Positions 15,204-24,340 are shown, numbered from the stretch's first letter. The stretch: 64,000 nt of DNA from Sphingomonas kyeonggiensis (GCF_014196745.1 NZ_JACIEH010000001.1:1302001-1366000); one strand, 5' to 3'. Program-made: numbers and translations. The notes: a model not told the origin generated them from the sequence alone.

Positions 15204-15219
15204 TACCGAATATCCGGTA
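15204..15219. promoter_or_regulatory. Candidate operator between TetR and acyl-CoA dehydrogenase genes
   Basis: TACCG-AATATC-CGGTA, a 5-bp dyad with a 6-base centre, in the 141-base divergent spacer and 43 bases before the dehydrogenase ATG. It is a plausible TetR site. Confidence 0.4.
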
Positions 15220-15261
15220 TGTTCTACGCCGATCCGTGAAGAGACACGGAGAGGATCTGCC

Positions 15262-16545
15262 ATGGATTTCACGCTGAGCGAGCGCGAGACCTATTTTCGC
15301 GACCGGGTGAAGGCATTCATCGACACGCGAATCCGGCCCCGCGACGGCGACTATCACGCCCAGCAGAAAGAGGGCGATCGCTGGAAGGTGCTGCCGGTGA
15401 TCGAGGAGGTGAAGGCCGAGGCCAAGGCGGCCGGCCTGTGGAACTTCTTCATGCCGCCGCACTCCGGCCAGGCCCATGTCGACGACAGCTTCGAATTCCA
15501 GGGCACGCAGCTGACCAACCTGGAATATGCGCTGTGCGCCGAGGAGATGGGGCGGCTCGGCTGGGCGTCGGAGTGCTTCAACTGCTCGGCGCCGGATACC
15601 GGCAACATGGAAGTGCTCCACCGCTATGGCACGCGGGCGCAGAAGGACCAGTGGCTCAAGCCGCTGATGCAGGGCGAGATCCGATCGGCCTTCCTGATGA
15701 CCGAGCCGGCGGTGGCGTCGTCCGATGCGACCAATATCCAGACCAGCATGGTGCGCGACGGTGATCATTACGTCATCAACGGGCGGAAGTGGTGGTCGTC
15801 GGGCGTGGGCGATCCGCGCTGCGCCGTCTCGATCGTGATGGGCAAGACCGATACGGGCGCCGCCAAGCATGCCCAGCAGAGCATGATCCTGGTGCCGATG
15901 GACGCGCCCGGCGTGAAGATCGAACGGATGCTTTCGGTTTTCGGGTATGATCACGCGCCGCATGGCCACGGCGAAGTGGTTCTCGAGAATGTTCGCGTGC
16001 CAGTCGACAACATGCTGCTCGGCGAGGGCCGCGGCTTCGAGATCGCACAGGGCCGGCTCGGGCCGGGGCGCATCCATCACTGCATGCGGACGATCGGGGT
16101 GGCCGAGGAAGCGATCGAGGCGATGTCCAAGCGGCTCGTCAGCCGCGTGGCGTTCGGCAAGCGGCTGTCGGACCATTCGGTGTGGGAGCAGCGCATTGCC
16201 CGCGCGCGCATCGACATCGAGATGACGCGGCTGCTCTGCCTCAAGGCGGCGGACATGATGGACAAGGCGGGCAACAAGGCCGCCCAGCTCGAGATCGCGA
16301 TGATCAAGGTGCAGGCGCCGCAGATGGCACTGCAGATCATCGACGATGCGATCCAGGCACATGGTGGCGCGGGCGTGTCGGGGGATTTCCACCTCGCCCA
16401 CGACTGGGCCGGGATCCGCACGCTGCGGCTCGCCGACGGTCCGGACGAGGTCCATGCCCGGGCGATCGCGCGGAACGAGTTCGGGAAATACGCCGACTTC
16501 AAGGCGGACCGGGCTTCGAGCGGGGATATTGGAGTGAGCCGCTAA
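15262..16545 (+). CDS. Acyl-CoA dehydrogenase, ACAD10/11 type
   Basis: A 427-residue FAD flavoenzyme of the acyl-CoA dehydrogenase fold. The C-terminal part ([14 protein letters not shown], then ADGPDEVH at about residues 391-398) is the signature of the ACAD10/ACAD11 subgroup. In that subgroup the segment replaces the YEGT of ordinary enzymes, so the usual catalytic Glu position reads Asp. Family members act with an APH-type kinase on 4-hydroxyacyl-CoA, and such a kinase is encoded 1.2 kb downstream (17731). The ATG at 15262 follows GGAG; it is the first gene of a plus-strand catabolic operon and diverges from the two-headed TetR gene. A REP-like element follows the stop. Confidence 0.9.
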   Translation: MDFTLSERETYFRDRVKAFIDTRIRPRDGDYHAQQKEGDRWKVLPVIEEVKAEAKAAGLWNFFMPPHSGQAHVDDSFEFQGTQLTNLEYALCAEEMGRLGWASECFNCSAPDTGNMEVLHRYGTRAQKDQWLKPLMQGEIRSAFLMTEPAVASSDATNIQTSMVRDGDHYVINGRKWWSSGVGDPRCAVSIVMGKTDTGAAKHAQQSMILVPMDAPGVKIERMLSVFGYDHAPHGHGEVVLENVRVPVDNMLLGEGRGFEIAQGRLGPGRIHHCMRTIGVAEEAIEAMSKRLVSRVAFGKRLSDHSVWEQRIARARIDIEMTRLLCLKAADMMDKAGNKAAQLEIAMIKVQAPQMALQIIDDAIQAHGGAGVSGDFHLAHDWAGIRTLRLADGPDEVHARAIARNEFGKYADFKADRASSGDIGVSR

Positions 16546-16551
16546 CAAAAT

Positions 16552-16634
16552 CGTCACCCCGGCGAAAGCCGGGGTCTCAGGCGAAGGCGCGGGAAAAGAG
16601 CCGCACGAGATCCCGGCTTTCGCGGGGATGACGG
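16552..16634. repeat. REP-like inverted repeat, family A copy 1
   Basis: Imperfect palindromic element starting CGTCACCCCGGCGAAAGCC and ending in the inverted form GGGATGACGG, with a ~30-base centre. It lies between the acyl-CoA dehydrogenase and alcohol dehydrogenase genes. Seven related copies occur in this window, always between genes. Confidence 0.85.
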
Positions 16635-16648
16635 TTTAGGGGAGTAGA

Positions 16649-17734
16649 ATGAAAGCAGCCGTTCTCTACGAAGCGGGCAAGCCGCTCGAGATCACCGAGG
16701 TTCGCGTATCGAAGCCCGGCCCGCGCGAGGTGCTGATCCGCACCGCGGCGGTGGGGGTTTGCCGGTCCGACCTGCATTTCGTCGATGGCGCCTTCCCGCA
16801 TCCGGTGCCGACGGTGCCGGGGCACGAGGCGGCCGGGGTGATCGAGGCGGTGGGATCCGATGTCGCGCATCTGAAGGTGGGCGATCATGTCATCACCTTC
16901 TTCACGGTCTTCTGCGGCAGCTGCGAGATGTGCGTTACCGGGCGGCCGTCGCTCTGCATCGATCCCTCGACGCGGCGCCCTGCGGGTGCCGAGCCGCGGC
17001 TTTCGCTGGAGGATGGCACCGCACTGGCGCCGTTCCTCAACCTCTCTGCCTTTGCCGAGCAGATGCTGGTCCACGAGAATGCCTGTGTGGCGATCTCGAA
17101 GGAGATGCCGCTGGACCGGGCGGCCTTGCTCGGCTGCGCGGTGATCACCGGCGCCGGGGCGATCTTCAACGACAGCCGGGTGCGGCCGGGCGAGAGCGTC
17201 GCGGTGATCGGTGCGGGCGGGATCGGGCTGGCCGCGATCAATGCGGCCAAGATCGCCGGGGCGGGAACGATCCTGGCGATCGATCCGGTGCCCGAGAAGC
17301 GCGAACTGGCGCTAAAGCTCGGCGCCACCCATGCGCTGGATGCGATGGCGGAGGGGCTGGCCAAGGACGTGCTCAAGCTCACCGGAGGCGGCGTCCATTA
17401 TGCGATCGAGGCGGTCGGCCGGCCGAACACCGCCGAGCTGGCCTGGAACGTCCTGCGCCGCGGCGGCACCGCGACGATCCTGGGAATGATTGCGCCGGGC
17501 GGCAATGTCAGCCTGCCCGGGCCGACCTTCCTGACCGGCAAGAAGATCCAGGGCTCGCTGCTGGGCAGCACGCGCTTCCCGATCGACATGCCGCGGCTGG
17601 TGCAGATGTATCTCGACGGGCTGCTCGACCTCGACACGATGGTCGCCGAGCGGATCAGGCTGGAGGAGGTGAACGATGCACTCGACAAGCTGCGCAAGGG
17701 CGACAGCGTGCGCTCTGTGATCGAATTCGCATGA
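16649..17734 (+). CDS. Zinc-dependent alcohol dehydrogenase
   Basis: A 361-residue medium-chain dehydrogenase. Catalytic zinc ligands are Cys38, His59 with Glu60 (GHE), and a later residue. The structural zinc site is Cys89, Cys92, Cys95, Cys103. The Rossmann motif GAGGIG is at 188-193, followed by an acidic residue (AIDP), which favours NAD. It belongs to the class III/aryl or long-chain alcohol dehydrogenase-like group and should oxidise an alcohol to an aldehyde or ketone in the same pathway as the flanking acyl-CoA genes. AGGGGAG precedes the ATG. The stop overlaps the next start (ATGA). Confidence 0.92.
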   Translation: MKAAVLYEAGKPLEITEVRVSKPGPREVLIRTAAVGVCRSDLHFVDGAFPHPVPTVPGHEAAGVIEAVGSDVAHLKVGDHVITFFTVFCGSCEMCVTGRPSLCIDPSTRRPAGAEPRLSLEDGTALAPFLNLSAFAEQMLVHENACVAISKEMPLDRAALLGCAVITGAGAIFNDSRVRPGESVAVIGAGGIGLAAINAAKIAGAGTILAIDPVPEKRELALKLGATHALDAMAEGLAKDVLKLTGGGVHYAIEAVGRPNTAELAWNVLRRGGTATILGMIAPGGNVSLPGPTFLTGKKIQGSLLGSTRFPIDMPRLVQMYLDGLLDLDTMVAERIRLEEVNDALDKLRKGDSVRSVIEFA

Positions 17735-18747
17735 GCGACCTGGACGAAGCGAAGCTGGCGGACTGGCTGGCGGTGAATGTGGCGGGCTTTGCCGGCCCGA
17801 TTACGGTGGCCAAGTTCCCGGGCGGGCAGAGCAACCCGACCTATCGGATCGATGCGGGGAGCGGCTCCTATGTGCTGCGGCGCAAGCCGTTCGGGCCGAT
17901 CCTGCCTTCGGCACATGCGGTGGAGCGCGAATATGCGTTGATCGCGGCATTGCACCCGACGGGCTTCCCGGTCGCCCGGCCTTATGGGCTTTGCGAGGAT
18001 GCGGAGGTGCTGGGCTCGCCCTTCTACATCATGGAGATGGTGAAGGGGCGTACGCTCTGGGACGGATCGCTGCCCGATCTCACCCCGGCGGAGCGGACGG
18101 CGCACTACAATGCGATCGTCGACACGCTCGCGGCGCTACATGCGGTGGATTACGCGGCAGTCGGGCTGGGCAGCTATGGCAAGCCGGGCAATTACTTCGC
18201 CCGCCAGGTCGAGCGCTGGACCAAGCAGTACCGGATGAGCGAGACCGATGCGCTGCCCGAGATGGAGCGGCTGATCGAGTGGCTGCCGCGGACGGTGCCC
18301 GAGCAGATGCGGACCAGCATCGTGCACGGCGACTTCCGCATCGACAACATGATCTTCGCCCCCGCCGAGCCGCGTATCCTGGCGGTGCTCGACTGGGAAC
18401 TGTCGACGCTCGGCGATCCGCTGGCGGACTTCTCCTATTTCCTGATGAGCTGGGCGACCGAGCCCGAGGGGCGATCGGGCGTGAAGGGGCTGACCGGGCC
18501 GGAGACCGGTATCCCGACGATCGAGGACGTCGTGGCGCGCTATTGCGCGGCGACCGGGCGGGACGGGGTGCCCGATCTGAACTGGTACTTCGCGTACAAT
18601 CTCTTCCGGCTGGCGGGGATCGTGCAGGGGATCAAGAAGCGGATGCTCGACGGCAATGCATCGTCCGCCAATGCCGCGGCGACGGTGGAGCGGCTGCCGG
18701 GGCTGGTGGCGCAGGCATGGCATTTCGCGCGGGAGGCGGGGGCCTAG
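17731..18747 (+). CDS. APH-fold phosphotransferase, ACAD10/11 kinase-domain type
   Basis: A 338-residue kinase of the aminoglycoside phosphotransferase fold. Visible are GGQSNPTYRI (glycine loop), YVLRRKP (ATP Lys), the catalytic loop HGDFRIDNMIF and the metal Asp in VLDWELSTLGDPLADF. The GGQSNPTY, LRRKPFG and ELSTLGDPLAD segments are typical of the N-terminal kinase domain of ACAD10/11, not of antibiotic resistance enzymes. It most likely phosphorylates a hydroxyl on a hydroxyacyl-CoA so that the paired ACAD can remove it. Translation is coupled to the alcohol dehydrogenase gene (ATGA). Confidence 0.88.
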   Translation: MSDLDEAKLADWLAVNVAGFAGPITVAKFPGGQSNPTYRIDAGSGSYVLRRKPFGPILPSAHAVEREYALIAALHPTGFPVARPYGLCEDAEVLGSPFYIMEMVKGRTLWDGSLPDLTPAERTAHYNAIVDTLAALHAVDYAAVGLGSYGKPGNYFARQVERWTKQYRMSETDALPEMERLIEWLPRTVPEQMRTSIVHGDFRIDNMIFAPAEPRILAVLDWELSTLGDPLADFSYFLMSWATEPEGRSGVKGLTGPETGIPTIEDVVARYCAATGRDGVPDLNWYFAYNLFRLAGIVQGIKKRMLDGNASSANAAATVERLPGLVAQAWHFAREAGA

Positions 18748-18754
18748 GTAAGGC

Positions 18755-18837
18755 CGTCATCCCGGCGAAAGCCGGGATCTCAGGAGAGGGCGCAGGAAAA
18801 GAGCCGCACGAGATCCCGACTTTCGTCGGGATGACGG
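18755..18837. repeat. REP-like inverted repeat, family A copy 2
   Basis: Starts CGTCATCCCGGCGAAAGCC and ends TTTCGTCGGGATGACGG. It fills the gap between the kinase and SDR genes. Its central spacer shares AAAAGAGCCGCACGAGAT with copy 1. Confidence 0.85.
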
Positions 18838-18855
18838 TTATTGAGAGGGTGGTGA

Positions 18856-19623
18856 ATGAGCGGACTATTCGACCTGACCGGCACGGTGGCGATCGTCACC
18901 GGTTCCTCGCGGGGGATCGGCAAGGCTTCGGCCGAGGCGCTGGCGGATGCGGGCGCCAGGGTGGTGATCTCCAGTCGCAAGCAGGATGCCTGTGAAGAAG
19001 TCGCCGCCGAGATCAACGCCAGGCATGGCGAGGGCACCGCGCTCGCGGTGGCGGCGAGCATCTCGGACAAGGAAGCGCTCCGGCACCTGGTCGAAGAGAC
19101 GCGGCGGGTGTTCGGGCGGGTGGACGTGCTGGTCTGTAATGCGGCCTCGAACCCCTATTACGGGCCGCTCGAGGGGATCGCGGACGACCAGTTCCGCAAG
19201 ATCCTCGACAACAATATCCTCTCCAACCACTGGCTGATCCAGATGGTGGCGCCCGAAATGCGCGAACGGCGCGAGGGTTCGATCGTGATCATCTCGTCGA
19301 TCGGCGGGCTGCGCGGATCGCCGGTGATCGGGGCGTACAATGTCTCCAAGGCGGCGGACCTGCAGCTGGCGCGCAACTATGCGGTGGAGTTCGGGCCGGA
19401 CAATGTGCGGGTCAACTGCATCGCGCCCGGGCTGATCAGGACCGATTTCGCCCGGGCGCTGTGGGAGGATCCCGAGCGCGCCAAGGCGACCAACGCGACC
19501 ACCCCGCTGCGGCGGATCGGCGAGCCGGAGGAGATTGCCGGTGCCGTGGTGTATCTCGCCAGCCGAGCGAGCGCCTTCATGACCGGACAGGCGATGGTGA
19601 TCGACGGTGGGGTGACGATCTAG
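18856..19623 (+). CDS. SDR family oxidoreductase
   Basis: A 255-residue classical SDR with TGSSRGIG at 15-22 and the catalytic Ser147/148, Tyr161 and Lys165 (YNVSK). The usual NNAG is CNAA here (94-97), as in the DHRS4/peroxisomal carbonyl-reductase-like group. GGxVTI closes the chain. A role as 3-hydroxyacyl-CoA or secondary alcohol dehydrogenase in the surrounding acyl-CoA pathway is likely. It is flanked by REP-like elements on both sides but is collinear with the operon. GAGAGGGTGGTGA before the ATG gives a usable ribosome site. Confidence 0.9.
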   Translation: MSGLFDLTGTVAIVTGSSRGIGKASAEALADAGARVVISSRKQDACEEVAAEINARHGEGTALAVAASISDKEALRHLVEETRRVFGRVDVLVCNAASNPYYGPLEGIADDQFRKILDNNILSNHWLIQMVAPEMRERREGSIVIISSIGGLRGSPVIGAYNVSKAADLQLARNYAVEFGPDNVRVNCIAPGLIRTDFARALWEDPERAKATNATTPLRRIGEPEEIAGAVVYLASRASAFMTGQAMVIDGGVTI

Positions 19624-19631
19624 GTCTGGCT

Positions 19632-19711
19632 GTCACCTCGGCGAAATGCAGGGGTCCCAGGCGATGGCGCCGCGCATGCGGCACGAGATCCCGGCTTTCG
19701 CCGGGATAACG
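19632..19711. repeat. REP-like inverted repeat, family A copy 3 (degenerate)
   Basis: A decayed left arm (TGTCACCTCGGCGAAATGC) and a well-kept right arm (CCCGGCTTTCGCCGGGAT), filling the gap between the two SDR genes. Confidence 0.75.
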
Positions 19712-19721
19712 AGGAGGGAAT

Positions 19722-20507
19722 ATGCAGTTCGCGGGCAAGACAGCAATCGTCACGGGTGCGGGCTCCGGGATCGGGCGGGCGACGGCGCGGGCGTTTGCCG
19801 AGGCGGGCGCAATGGTGATCGCCGCGGACCTGAGCGAAACGGTGGAAGAGACCGTCGCCGGCAGGGAGAACATGCTCGCGGTGCGGATGGACGCGGGCGA
19901 CGAAGGCGATGTCGAGCGGCTGGTCGCCACGGCGGTCGAGCGCTTCGGCGGGCTCGACATCTTCTACGCCAATGCCGGCATCTCGGGCGGTGCCACGGGC
20001 ATCTTCGACACGCCGGTGGAACTATGGACCGAAGTGCTGCGGGTGAACCTGATCGGCCCGGCGCTGGCGATCAAGCATGCGGGGCCGAAGATCGTCGAGC
20101 GTGGCGGGGGTGCGATCATTTGCACCGCCAGCGTGGCGGGGCTGCGCTCGGGCGCAGGCGGTCCGGCCTATTCGGCGAGCAAGGCAGGGGTCATCAACCT
20201 GGTCCAGACGGCGGCGCAGCAGTTCGCCGGATCGAATGTGCGGGTGAACGCGATCTGCCCGGGCCTGATCGAGACGGGGATGACCGAGCGCGCCTTCACC
20301 TATGCCCGCGAGACCGGGAAGGAGGACAAGCTCGGCCGCCTCAACCCGTTGCGTCGGGCCGGCCAGCCCGAAGAGATTGCGCGGGTGGCGCTGTTCCTCG
20401 CCAGCGATGCGGCGAGCTACGTCAACGGCCAGGCCTGGGTGGTGGATGGCGGACTTTCGTCCAGCCATCCGGTGACCCGCCAGGAATTCGGCAAGCCTGC
20501 CTTCTAG
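19722..20507 (+). CDS. SDR family oxidoreductase
   Basis: A 261-residue classical [11 protein letters not shown] is at 11-18, NAG at 84-86, with Ser137 and Tyr150-x3-Lys154 (YSASK). The D36 after the second strand (ADLS) favours NAD. It is similar in type to 3-oxoacyl-ACP reductase/cyclopentanol-dehydrogenase-like SDRs; the substrate is not identifiable. It is the last gene of the plus-strand operon that begins at 15262. AGGAGGG stands before the ATG. Its stop shares CTAG with the convergent PhzF gene. Confidence 0.9.
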   Translation: MQFAGKTAIVTGAGSGIGRATARAFAEAGAMVIAADLSETVEETVAGRENMLAVRMDAGDEGDVERLVATAVERFGGLDIFYANAGISGGATGIFDTPVELWTEVLRVNLIGPALAIKHAGPKIVERGGGAIICTASVAGLRSGAGGPAYSASKAGVINLVQTAAQQFAGSNVRVNAICPGLIETGMTERAFTYARETGKEDKLGRLNPLRRAGQPEEIARVALFLASDAASYVNGQAWVVDGGLSSSHPVTRQEFGKPAF

Positions 20508-21397
20508 AGTTCCACCTCGCCCCGGAACACCGGCACGCAGCGGCCGGCGACGCTCGCGCGGATGCCGTCCGGTGCTTGGCGGGCGCGGACGGTGAGTGTG
20601 CTTGGGCGGCCCATTTCCACGCCCTGGCGGACATCGAAACGGTCGCCCTTGCCCAGTGAAAGAAGCAGCGCGCCGAGCGTGGCGTTGGCGCTGCCGGTGG
20701 CGGGGTCTTCCCAGGTGCCGGTGAGCGGCGAGAACATGCGGGCGCGGATGCGACTGTCCTCGCGGGCATAGAAGAAGATCGAGAGGCGGGTGGCCGTGTC
20801 GTTCTCCGCCTCCGCGAGGCGCTGATAGGCGGCGATATCGGGCCGCGCGAAGCCGAGCGCTTCTTCCGTCACTTCGACGAATACGAAATCCACGCCGAGG
20901 CTGGCGCGGGTGGGAACATGCGTGGTGGTGACGATGTCCGCCGGATCGAGGCTGAGGCAGGCGGTAATTCCGGGGACCGGCAGCGTGCCGAGCAGTTGGA
21001 GCGGCTGGGGCGCGTCGATCTCGGCGCCGAGCACCTGGCCGGTCTCGTCGCGCTCGATGCGGATCTCGACCAGCCCGGCGATCTCCTCGAAGCGCAGCGT
21101 GTCGCCGGCTTCCGGACGCAGGCCGGCAAGGACGAAGCCGGTGCCGACATTGGGATGGCCGGCAAAGGGCATCTCGGCGGTGCGGTGGAAGATGCGGACA
21201 CGGGCGGTGTTGGCCGGATCGCTGGGCGGCAGGACGAAGGTGGTCTCGCTATAGTTCATCTCGGCGGCAAGCGCCTGCATCTCGGCGTCGCTCATCCCCT
21301 CCGCAGCGGTGAACACCGCCAGCGGGTTGCCGCCGAAGCGGGTCTCGGTGAACACGTCGAGCGTGACATAGGCGAAGCGGCGCGCTGAATTTTCCAT
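20504..21397 (-). CDS. PhzF family epimerase/isomerase
   Basis: A 297-residue protein of the PhzF (diaminopimelate-epimerase-like) fold. It shows FGGNPLAVF near residue 22, catalytic Glu51 in [20 protein letters not shown] near 76 and DPATGSAN in the second half. PhzF itself isomerises a phenazine precursor, but no other phenazine genes are here, so this is one of the many PhzF-like enzymes of unknown substrate. It starts 24 bases after the stop of the small minus-strand gene at 21422-21838 and could be co-transcribed with it. Confidence 0.9.
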   Translation of the reverse strand: MENSARRFAYVTLDVFTETRFGGNPLAVFTAAEGMSDAEMQALAAEMNYSETTFVLPPSDPANTARVRIFHRTAEMPFAGHPNVGTGFVLAGLRPEAGDTLRFEEIAGLVEIRIERDETGQVLGAEIDAPQPLQLLGTLPVPGITACLSLDPADIVTTTHVPTRASLGVDFVFVEVTEEALGFARPDIAAYQRLAEAENDTATRLSIFFYAREDSRIRARMFSPLTGTWEDPATGSANATLGALLLSLGKGDRFDVRQGVEMGRPSTLTVRARQAPDGIRASVAGRCVPVFRGEVEL

Positions 21398-21421
21398 GCG
21401 GACGGTCTAGCCACTCGCGGC

Positions 21422-21838
21422 TCAGGCGCAATTGGGATCGGCGACCGGATTGCCGGTGGCGCGGAGCAGGCCGTCCTTGCCGGGCGCGACTTCAATCGGC
21501 TTGACGCTGAAATAGCTCCCGCCGTTCAGCGCGCGATCGAGGATGCAGAGCTTCATCGTCTTGTCGCTGCGATCGAGCAGGGTGACACGGAAGGTCCAGC
21601 TCTTGTCCGCTAGCTCGAACACCGCCGCATTGCCGTCGCGCGCGACCTGGGTGAAGCCATAGTCGGCAAAGGTATGCAGGCCCTCCTTGCGCCGCGGGCC
21701 CAGCGAGTTGGCGAAGGAGGTGACGTCCAGCTTCGTCGCGATCTCCACCGGATCGACGGTGTCGGCGGTGACGACCGAGAGGTTCTGTGGTGTCTGTTCC
21801 TGCGGCGCCGGCATCGCCAGCAGCATGATGAACAACAT
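21422..21838 (-). CDS. Hypothetical exported protein
   Basis: A 138-residue protein of unknown family. It begins with a short hydrophobic stretch (MLFIMLLAMPAP) that could be a weak signal peptide, followed by a Gln/Thr-rich linker and a mixed alpha/beta body. Two cysteines are present (CILDR and the penultimate-region DPNCA). The ATG at 21838 is chosen because GGAG lies 9 bases upstream; a GTG at 21856 is in frame and has no such site. It diverges from the tandem pair starting at 21976 across a 137-base spacer. Confidence 0.6.
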   Translation of the reverse strand: MLFIMLLAMPAPQEQTPQNLSVVTADTVDPVEIATKLDVTSFANSLGPRRKEGLHTFADYGFTQVARDGNAAVFELADKSWTFRVTLLDRSDKTMKLCILDRALNGGSYFSVKPIEVAPGKDGLLRATGNPVADPNCA

Positions 21839-21975
21839 TCGGAAACTCTCCGCCACAATGCCTGATTTCCCAACGCCCGTGCATCCGGCGGCGTTCCGGG
21901 AACGGACCGATCGGCCGATTGACTTGGTTCGCCATGCGGGTCAGCTTCGGTGCAAGGCAGGAGAGGGGGAACTGC

Positions 21976-22719
21976 ATGCGGGGCATTTGGCGTGGCTTGG
22001 TCCTGGCAGGGGTGCTGGTCGCCGTGGCGACACCGGCACTGGCCCAGGACGGGGGCGAGGAGATCGTCGTCACGGCTTTCCGAAAACTGGCATCCGATGA
22101 CGACGACAAGAAGGTCCTCGAGCTGGTGACCACGCCGGCGGCGGTACAGACGCTGCGCCGCACCGCGGACTTCGCCGTGCAGCAGGTGGTGATCGTCAGC
22201 GACACGACCGATGAGGACGACGCCCGCGCCGAGGTGCTGGCGATGACCCGCAAGGCGATCGATCTGTCCGCCGGCGCGGGCACGCTGCTGGCGACCGGAG
22301 AGCTGCTGGTCGAGCCGCTGACCGCGGGCAACTACAAGGAGCTCCTGTTCGACGACGATGATGACGACTTCAACGGCGAACTGGTGAAGTTCCTGGTCAA
22401 GGTGCCGTTGGCGCCCGGGATCGATGCCAAGGCGGCGCTGGCGAAGATCGACAAGTTCATCAAGTCGGTGCCCGCGGTCGGGCGTGCCGAGATGAAGCCC
22501 TATAGCGAGCTGTCGCTCAGCGTGGTGAACCCCGAGCAATATCGCGGGGCGATCATCGACCTGGTTGCCAAGGATACGGCGGCGACCAGCGCGCGCTTCG
22601 GCACCGGCTATGGCGTCGAGGTCACCGGGCTCGACCGGCCGGTGCAATGGAAACGCGCGGGGCTGACCGAGGTGCAGCTGTTCCTGCCGTCGGCCTCGAC
22701 GGTCCGGCCGCGCAACTGA
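21976..22719 (+). CDS. Exported protein of unknown function, tandem paralogue 1
   Basis: A 247-residue protein with a strong signal peptide (GIWRGLVLAGVLVAVATPA, cut near ALAQ). Right after the cleavage site comes EEIVVTAFRK, which looks like the TonB box of outer-membrane receptors although no barrel follows. The body has alternating beta and alpha stretches and an aspartate run DDDDDDF. It ends in a hydrophobic strand (EVQLFLP). It is clearly related to the next gene (shared LSVVNPxQYRG, GLDRPVxW). A distant SIMPL/DUF541-like fold is possible but not shown. The ATG at 21976 has GAGAGGGGG upstream. Confidence 0.75.
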   Translation: MRGIWRGLVLAGVLVAVATPALAQDGGEEIVVTAFRKLASDDDDKKVLELVTTPAAVQTLRRTADFAVQQVVIVSDTTDEDDARAEVLAMTRKAIDLSAGAGTLLATGELLVEPLTAGNYKELLFDDDDDDFNGELVKFLVKVPLAPGIDAKAALAKIDKFIKSVPAVGRAEMKPYSELSLSVVNPEQYRGAIIDLVAKDTAATSARFGTGYGVEVTGLDRPVQWKRAGLTEVQLFLPSASTVRPRN

Positions 22720-22733
22720 TCGGGGGAAACGGG

Positions 22734-23450
22734 ATGAAGATCGTGCTGAAGGCCCTGATCGTCGCCGGTGCGCTGCTCGGCACCGCGGTGCCGGCGCTGG
22801 CGCAGGAAGTGCTGGTGAGCACACAGCGGCGCGGCGGGGATGCGGGCTATTATGGCGGCATCGTCGCGACCTCGCGTCCGGTGGTCGCGCTGAAACGCAT
22901 GGCCGATTATGCGGTGATCACCGTGCGCGTCTCCGGTGACACGCGCGACATGACCACCCGCCGAAACGACCTGAAAGCGACGATCCGCAACATGATCGCG
23001 GCAGCCGCCAAAGGCGGGTTCGAGCTGGCGACGGGAGATTATGTCCTCGAGCCCCTGACGCTGGCCAATTACGAGGCGCTGCCGTTCAATGGCGACGGGC
23101 GGCCGGATACCGACCAGACCTATTTCCTGGTGAAGCTCAAGCTGGCCCCGGGGATGACCCTCAAGCTGGCGCGGGATCGGATGGATGCCTTCATCAAGGC
23201 GGTGCCCACGGCTGGGCGCTCGGTGGTGCGAAATCACGAGGGACTCACCCTGAGCGTGGTAAATCCCGACCAGTATCGCGGCCAGATCATCGAGCTGATC
23301 GCGGCCGACGCGGCAATGGCCGCGGGCAAGTTCGCCGGGGGCAGCGGCGTGGACGTGAGCGGGCTCGACCGGCCGGTCGAATGGGCGCGGGCGGAGGAGA
23401 CCAACGTGTTCCTGTATCTCCCCGCCAGCTATGTGATCCGCAAGCGCTAG
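22734..23450 (+). CDS. Exported protein of unknown function, tandem paralogue 2
   Basis: A 238-residue protein with a signal peptide (MKIVLKALIVAGALLGTA, cut near ALAQ) and EVLVSTQRR at the mature start, matching the EEIVVTAFR of its neighbour. Shared blocks with the neighbour include LEPLTxxNY, FLVKxxLAPG, LSVVNPDQYRG and SGLDRPVEW, so the pair arose by duplication. It lacks the aspartate run of the first copy. The 14-base gap and the GGGGGAAACGGG ribosome site suggest one operon. The stop shares CTAG with the convergent tesB gene. Confidence 0.75.
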   Translation: MKIVLKALIVAGALLGTAVPALAQEVLVSTQRRGGDAGYYGGIVATSRPVVALKRMADYAVITVRVSGDTRDMTTRRNDLKATIRNMIAAAAKGGFELATGDYVLEPLTLANYEALPFNGDGRPDTDQTYFLVKLKLAPGMTLKLARDRMDAFIKAVPTAGRSVVRNHEGLTLSVVNPDQYRGQIIELIAADAAMAAGKFAGGSGVDVSGLDRPVEWARAEETNVFLYLPASYVIRKR

Positions 23451-24340
23451 TCCTTGACGCGGACCAGCCCCTCCTGGGCGACGCTGGCGACCAGGCGGCC
23501 GTCGCGCGCATAGATGCGGCCGCGGTTGAAGCCGCGCGAATGGCCGGCCCAGGGGCTGTCGGTGGTGTAGAGCAGCCACTCGTCGAAGCGGAACGGCTCG
23601 TGCAGCCACACGGCATGGTCGAGGCTGGCGGTCTGCACCCCGCCGGTCATCCAGCTGACCCCGTGCGGCAGCATGCAGGTGCCGAGCAGGGTCATGTCGG
23701 TGGCATAGGTGAGCATCGCGCGGTGGAGCGCGGGATCGTCGGGCAAGGGCGCGACGACGCGGAACCAGCTGTGCTGGACCGGCTCCTGCGCGACGGGCTT
23801 GAACCAGTTGCGCGGGTTGACCGGGCGGATCTCGATCGGGCGGGCGCGCAGGAAGAAGCGACGGAACTTCTCGGGCACCTCGTCGCGGATCGCCTCGCGC
23901 AGGTCGCGCTCGGAGACCAGGCTGTCCGGATCGGGCACGTCGGGCATGTCGAACTGGTGGTGCAGGCCCTCGGCCGGGGCCTGGAAGCTCGCGGTCATGT
24001 TGAGGATCGGCTGGCCGCCCTGCATCGCGATGACCCGGCGATTGGCGAAGCTGCGCCCGTCGAAATCGCGGACCACCCGGTAGATGATCGGGTGGTTCTC
24101 GTCGCCGGGGCGCATGAAATAGGCGTGGAGCGAATGGGCGGTCTTGTCGTCCTCGACCGAGCGTTGGGCGGCCTGGAGCGCCTGCGCCACGACCTGGCCC
24201 CCGAACACGCGGCCGACGCCACCGGGCTGGCGGGGGCCGCGGTACAGGTCGGTATCGATGCGCTCGACGTCGAGGAGCTGGGTGAGCTGATCGACCAGGG
24301 CGTGGGGTTCGGTGGCGCGTTCGGGCGGGGTGGTGTCCAT
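23447..24340 (-). CDS. tesB: Acyl-CoA thioesterase II
   Basis: A 297-residue cytoplasmic double-hotdog thioesterase that hydrolyses acyl-CoA to free acid and CoA. Typical segments are FGGQVVAQALQAA near residue 46, HSLHAYFMRPGD near 70, FQAPAEG and, in the second hotdog, LDHAVWLHEPFRFDEWLLY followed by GRIYARDGRLVASVAQEGL. The length is normal for TesB. The start overlaps the upstream acyl-CoA dehydrogenase stop by one base, making it the last gene of a minus-strand acyl-CoA operon. Confidence 0.93.
   Translation of the reverse strand: MDTTPPERATEPHALVDQLTQLLDVERIDTDLYRGPRQPGGVGRVFGGQVVAQALQAAQRSVEDDKTAHSLHAYFMRPGDENHPIIYRVVRDFDGRSFANRRVIAMQGGQPILNMTASFQAPAEGLHHQFDMPDVPDPDSLVSERDLREAIRDEVPEKFRRFFLRARPIEIRPVNPRNWFKPVAQEPVQHSWFRVVAPLPDDPALHRAMLTYATDMTLLGTCMLPHGVSWMTGGVQTASLDHAVWLHEPFRFDEWLLYTTDSPWAGHSRGFNRGRIYARDGRLVASVAQEGLVRVKD

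Noticed and set aside
15121..16557. N-terminal extension of the two-headed TetR frame to 891 residues
   Set aside because: The extra part is antisense to the ACAD gene and lacks any domain; MNAPGKLE at 15120 gives a normal TetR start.
16552..19711. CRISPR-like array from the repeated palindromes
   Set aside because: Copies are separated by whole genes, differ in spacing and arm sequence, and no cas genes are present; they are dispersed intergenic repeats.
20504..21397. PhzF as evidence for phenazine synthesis
   Set aside because: No phzA, B, D, E or G homologues nearby; PhzF-like proteins are widespread with unknown roles.
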